Source: Deltaproteobacteria bacterium
GTDB taxonomy: Bacteria > Desulfobacterota > Binatia > UBA9968
Direction of reading: 5' to 3'
Assembly (NCBI GenBank): GCA_020027655.1
Contig: JAHKKJ010000448.1
Location: 1-8,041 of the forward strand
DNA: 8,041 nucleotides
Below the pieces are notes generated by a model. The model saw nothing but the letters and a program-made list of their open reading frames with translations, ran no database searches and was not told the origin of the DNA. This document shows positions 5,518-8,041 of the stretch, piece after piece; within the stretch, counting starts at the first letter, position 1; every line of letters begins with the position of its first letter. The translations under genes were made by a program, and so were the position numbers.

Positions 5518-6093
5518 CTAGCACTCTTCGGCACTTTCAAGCGGCAGTTCTTCGCCGGGTATTTCCGGCAAGGTAATTTCTTCCATCTCTTTGAGCGTCG
5601 GCAGATGGGTGAGATCCTTGAGATTGAATAACTGCAGAAACTGGGGCGTTGTCCCGTAGAGAAAGGGCCTCCCGGGAACATCCTTGCGCGCTACGGCGCG
5701 AATCAAGCTACGATCCAAAAGCGTGTTAATGACGCCATCCACGTCCACGCCACGGATAGCCTCGATCTCCGCTCGAGTGATGGGTTGCCGATAGGCAATG
5801 ATCGCCAAGGTTTCGAGGGTGGCTCGTCCCATGCGCGCCGGCCGGCCGCCGAGGAATTTTTTTATCCAATCAGCATTGACTTTCGCCGTCCGCAACTGGT
5901 AACCGCCAGCGACCTCGACGAGCCGCACCCCACGCCCGCTGTTTTCCAACTCTGCCTGCAGTTCATCGAGAGTCGACCGAAGGTCTTCCTTCTCGACGCC
6001 TTCCAGCACTTCGCCCAACCTTTGGATTGTCAGGGGTCCATCGGCGACGAATAACAAACTCTCAATAATCGACTTTATGGCTTCACGTTCCAT
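5518..6093 (-). CDS. scpB: Segregation and condensation protein B, 191 aa
   Basis: ScpB dimers bind ScpA and, with Smc, form the bacterial condensin that compacts and segregates the chromosome. Family blocks: ESLLFVADGPL (11-21) in the first winged helix, GGYQLRT (63-69), LETLAIIAYRQPITRAEIEAIRG (93-115) in the second winged helix, then GRPFLYGTTPQFLQLFNLKDLTHLP (141-165). The tail is acidic (PGEELPLESAEEC). I chose ATG 6091-6093: it has GAGGA 8 bases upstream and begins with the family's MEREAIKSIIE. An in-frame start at 6123 would add ten residues unlike the family. The gene overlaps the end of scpA by 11 bases, which suggests translational coupling. Confidence 0.95.
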   Translation of the reverse strand: MEREAIKSIIESLLFVADGPLTIQRLGEVLEGVEKEDLRSTLDELQAELENSGRGVRLVEVAGGYQLRTAKVNADWIKKFLGGRPARMGRATLETLAIIAYRQPITRAEIEAIRGVDVDGVINTLLDRSLIRAVARKDVPGRPFLYGTTPQFLQLFNLKDLTHLPTLKEMEEITLPEIPGEELPLESAEEC

Positions 6094-6850
6094 GGTGATC
6101 GTCCTCGGGGTCCTGCATTGCAAGCACCGCCGGCGCGTTCTCTATGCCAGCTGCCGCTTCAATCTGAATCGGCCCGCTTGCTTCTTCCTGAAAGATTCTG
6201 ATGGCTCGGACTTTAACCAGCTCCAGCATCGCCAGAAACGTGACGATGACCTCCATCCGGGTCGTCACCTCGGCAAAAAGCGACTCAAATAGAATTTTTC
6301 CCTGGGTGCGCAAATGATCGAGCAGCAGGGTCATCTTCTCCCGCACTGTGATCTTTTCCAGCATCACCTCATGGACGACGTCCTTAGGCAAGCGATCAAG
6401 AACCCGCTTCAGTGCCGTTAAAAGTTCGAATACCGACACCTCACGAAATCCCGGCGGGATCGCTTCGGCCGGCGCCGCGGAACGAACGAACACATCCCGC
6501 GTCAATAGTTCCCTGCGCTCCAGTTGATCCGCGACATCCTTATAGCGCTGGTATTCGAGCAGCCGGCGCACCAACTCCTGCCGTGGATCTGTCCCCTCCT
6601 CTTCATCCTCTTCGTCGTCGGCCATAGGCAGAAGCATGCGCGACTTGATGTGAATGAGGGTGGCCGCCATGACCAAGAATTCCCCGGCGACGTCGAGATT
6701 GAAAGTCTGCATGACCTCCAACGTCGCAAGGTATTGTTCGGTGATGGTCGCAATGGGAATATCGGTGATGCTGACCTCATTCCTTTTAATCAGATGAAGC
6801 AGCAGATCCAACGGCCCTTCGAAGATTTCGAGTTGTACTCGGGTGGTCAC
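6083..6850 (-). CDS. scpA: Segregation and condensation protein A (kleisin), 255 aa
   Basis: ScpA is the kleisin that bridges the Smc heads and binds ScpB. Visible blocks: FEGPLDLLLHLIKRNEVSITDIPI (10-33) in the N domain that contacts Smc, AGEFLVMAATLIHIKSRMLLP (55-75), an acidic linker DDEEDEEEGTDP (78-89), and the C-terminal winged helix TTRMEVIVTFLAMLELVKVRAIRIFQ (196-221). The start is GTG (6848-6850), overlapping the trpS stop as GTGA, a 4-base overlap typical of coupled genes. The last ~20 residues (acidic-His, DPEDDHHGT) overlap scpB and are not conserved in the family as far as I know. Length is typical. Confidence 0.95.
   Translation of the reverse strand: MTTRVQLEIFEGPLDLLLHLIKRNEVSITDIPIATITEQYLATLEVMQTFNLDVAGEFLVMAATLIHIKSRMLLPMADDEEDEEEGTDPRQELVRRLLEYQRYKDVADQLERRELLTRDVFVRSAAPAEAIPPGFREVSVFELLTALKRVLDRLPKDVVHEVMLEKITVREKMTLLLDHLRTQGKILFESLFAEVTTRMEVIVTFLAMLELVKVRAIRIFQEEASGPIQIEAAAGIENAPAVLAMQDPEDDHHGT
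6102..6106 (-). promoter_or_regulatory. Ribosome binding site of scpB
   Basis: GAGGA on the minus strand lies 8 bases upstream of ATG 6093, inside the end of scpA. It supports the shorter scpB start. Confidence 0.65.
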
Positions 6851-7824
6851 AGTCCTACGGCTTCCCGCACTTCAACCATGGTTTCGGCAGCTTTTTCATG
6901 AGCGATCGCGTTGCCCGTTGTCAGCACCGCCTCGACCTGCTCAGGGTCTTTCTCATAGCGGGCCCTTTGCTCGCGGAAGGGCGCCAGATCTTCGATCACA
7001 TGCTTGATCATCACCTTCTTGCAATCCAGGCAACCGATGCCGGCGGTGCGACAACCCGTGGAAACTTCTGCGATCTCTTCGGGGGTGCAATAGATCTTGT
7101 GCAGTTGGAACGCCGGACATTTTTCCGGTTCGCCGGGATCGGTCCGCCTTACGCGCGCTGGATCGGTCATCATGCGGCTCAATTTCTGGTCGATTTCCTG
7201 CGGTGTGTCGGACAGAAACACAGCGTTGTTGTAGCTCTTGCTCATCTTTCGCCCGTCCAACCCCGGCACCTTCTGCGCCTCGGTCAGGAGAACTTCAGGC
7301 TCCGGGAAGATGGGACGGTAGATCTGGTTGAAGCGCCGGACAATCTCGCGGGTCAATTCAACGTGGGGCGCTTGATCGACTCCCACGGGAACCTTGTTGG
7401 CTTTGTAAATAGTAATGTCCGCGGCTTGCAAAACCGGATAGCCCAGAAAGCCGTAGGTCGACAGATCCTTTTCCACTAACTCCTTGAGCTGGTCTTTATA
7501 CGTCGGATTGCGTTCCAGCCATGGCACCGGTGTAATCATTGAAAAAAACAAGTGGAGCTCCGCATGCTCTTTCACCTGTGATTGGCGAAAAATCGTCGAG
7601 CGATGGGGATCGAGGCCCACGCTCAACCAGTCCATCACCATCTCGCTGGTGCTCGGCTTGATGCCCTGGGGAGAGGCGTAGTCCGTCGTGAGCGCGTGCC
7701 AATCGGCGACGAAAAAGTAGCAACGATAATTCTCCTGGAGTCTTAGCCAGTTTTTCAGCGCGCCATGAAGATGACCCAAATGAAGTCGCCCCGTAGGCCG
7801 CATACCGCTAACGATGGTATCCAT
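6847..7824 (-). CDS. trpS: Tryptophanyl-tRNA synthetase with Fe-S-type cysteine motif
   Basis: This class I synthetase charges tRNA-Trp with tryptophan in the cytosol. From ATG at 7822-7824 it has 325 residues, close to the usual 325-340. Motifs (numbered from that ATG): HLGH (15-18), the class I HIGH signature, with the preceding SGMRPTGRLHLGH typical of TrpRS, and KMSKS (193-197). The C-terminal part has cysteines at 236, 246, 258, 265 and 268. C236-x21-C258-x6-C265-x2-C268 is close to the C-x22-C-x6-C-x2-C site that binds a [4Fe-4S] cluster in Thermotoga maritima TrpRS. An in-frame TTG at 7831-7833 would add three residues; neither start has a clear Shine-Dalgarno. The gene lies 11 bases after the M50 stop and ends overlapping the scpA GTG start. 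Confidence 0.93.
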   Translation of the reverse strand: MDTIVSGMRPTGRLHLGHLHGALKNWLRLQENYRCYFFVADWHALTTDYASPQGIKPSTSEMVMDWLSVGLDPHRSTIFRQSQVKEHAELHLFFSMITPVPWLERNPTYKDQLKELVEKDLSTYGFLGYPVLQAADITIYKANKVPVGVDQAPHVELTREIVRRFNQIYRPIFPEPEVLLTEAQKVPGLDGRKMSKSYNNAVFLSDTPQEIDQKLSRMMTDPARVRRTDPGEPEKCPAFQLHKIYCTPEEIAEVSTGCRTAGIGCLDCKKVMIKHVIEDLAPFREQRARYEKDPEQVEAVLTTGNAIAHEKAAETMVEVREAVGL

Positions 7825-7835
7825 AATTGCCAAGT

Positions 7836-8041
7836 CTAAAGGAACTTGAAATAAAAGTTAATTAAAAAATCAGTCGGTGGCCCGATAATCTTGTCCAATG
7901 CGTGGGTCATCAGCAATATGATCAGAATCAAAAAACCATAGGGTTCAGCCCGCGCCAACATCGAAGAGTAGGGCTCGGGAAGTAATCCCACCGCCACTCT
8001 GCCTCCGTCCAATGGGGGAAGCGGCAAGGCATTAAAAACCG
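7836..8041 (-). CDS. C-terminal part of an M50 site-2-type metalloprotease (5' end outside window)
   Basis: The frame is open from the right edge to TAG (7836-7838). The visible 67 residues begin VFNALPLPPLDGGRV, the family's FN-LP-PPLDGG(R/K) motif whose Asp is a zinc ligand in M50 (S2P-like) proteases. A hydrophobic helix (YGFLILIILLMTHAL) and the closing segment GPPTDFLINFYFKFL follow, typical of the compact M50 proteases found before trpS. These intramembrane enzymes cut membrane-bound substrates. The HExxH motif would lie in the missing part. The stop is 11 bases before the trpS ATG, so they are probably one transcript. Confidence 0.88.
   Translation of the reverse strand, partial: VFNALPLPPLDGGRVAVGLLPEPYSSMLARAEPYGFLILIILLMTHALDKIIGPPTDFLINFYFKFL

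Noticed and set aside
6094..6123. Ten-residue N-terminal extension of scpB
   Set aside because: The extra residues lie within scpA and do not resemble the ScpB family. ATG 6093 has a well-placed GAGGA and gives the canonical start.
6898..7479. 193-codon plus-strand frame antisense to trpS
   Set aside because: It is a mirror of the conserved synthetase on the minus strand, with no ribosome binding site or protein-like features.

Overview
This window looks like a chromosomal housekeeping region from a moderately GC-rich Gram-negative bacterium. The gene set and order (M50 protease, trpS, scpA, scpB, then rluB, all on the minus strand) recall Deltaproteobacteria/Desulfobacterota such as Geobacter relatives, or neighbouring uncultured lineages such as Binatota or Tectomicrobia. 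That taxonomic guess is an inference from gene order. The many small palindromic and tandem repeats between genes fit environmental genomes of that kind.

Left part (1-3166): an accessory patchwork. It begins with the 3' end of a plus-strand gene carrying a winged-helix-like domain (possibly a YihY/BrkB C-terminal extension). Next is a minus-strand conserved-looking small protein of unknown function with a candidate terminator. A 406-base intergenic stretch follows, holding two kinds of dispersed repeat. After it come an intact plus-strand glutathione S-transferase with a strong ribosome binding site and a minus-strand remnant that keeps only the C-terminal third of a TctA-type tricarboxylate transporter permease.

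Middle (3167-5122): a plus-strand rhodanese-E1 (MoeB/ThiF-type) fusion converges on a minus-strand RluB/RsuA-type 23S rRNA pseudouridine synthase. The two coding regions overlap tail to tail by 36 bases inside a palindromic repeat, which gives both proteins an extra C-terminal tail containing the same PSPLT pentapeptide.

Right part (5123-8041): a 395-base gap with a MITE-like nested inverted repeat. Leftward from the right edge runs the compact cluster of M50 site-2-type protease (partial), trpS, scpA and scpB. trpS/scpA share a 4-base GTGA overlap and scpA/scpB overlap by 11 bases, so they are probably one transcript with translational coupling. ScpA and ScpB form the non-SMC part of the condensin that organises the chromosome. 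TrpS carries a cysteine motif resembling the Fe-S cluster site described in Thermotoga maritima TrpRS.

I see no defence system, phage, CRISPR array or tRNA/rRNA gene. I found no convincing new multi-gene system. The most interesting signals are the repeat-derived overlapping tails, the MITE-like element, the covarying inverted repeat pair and the cysteine-motif TrpRS.
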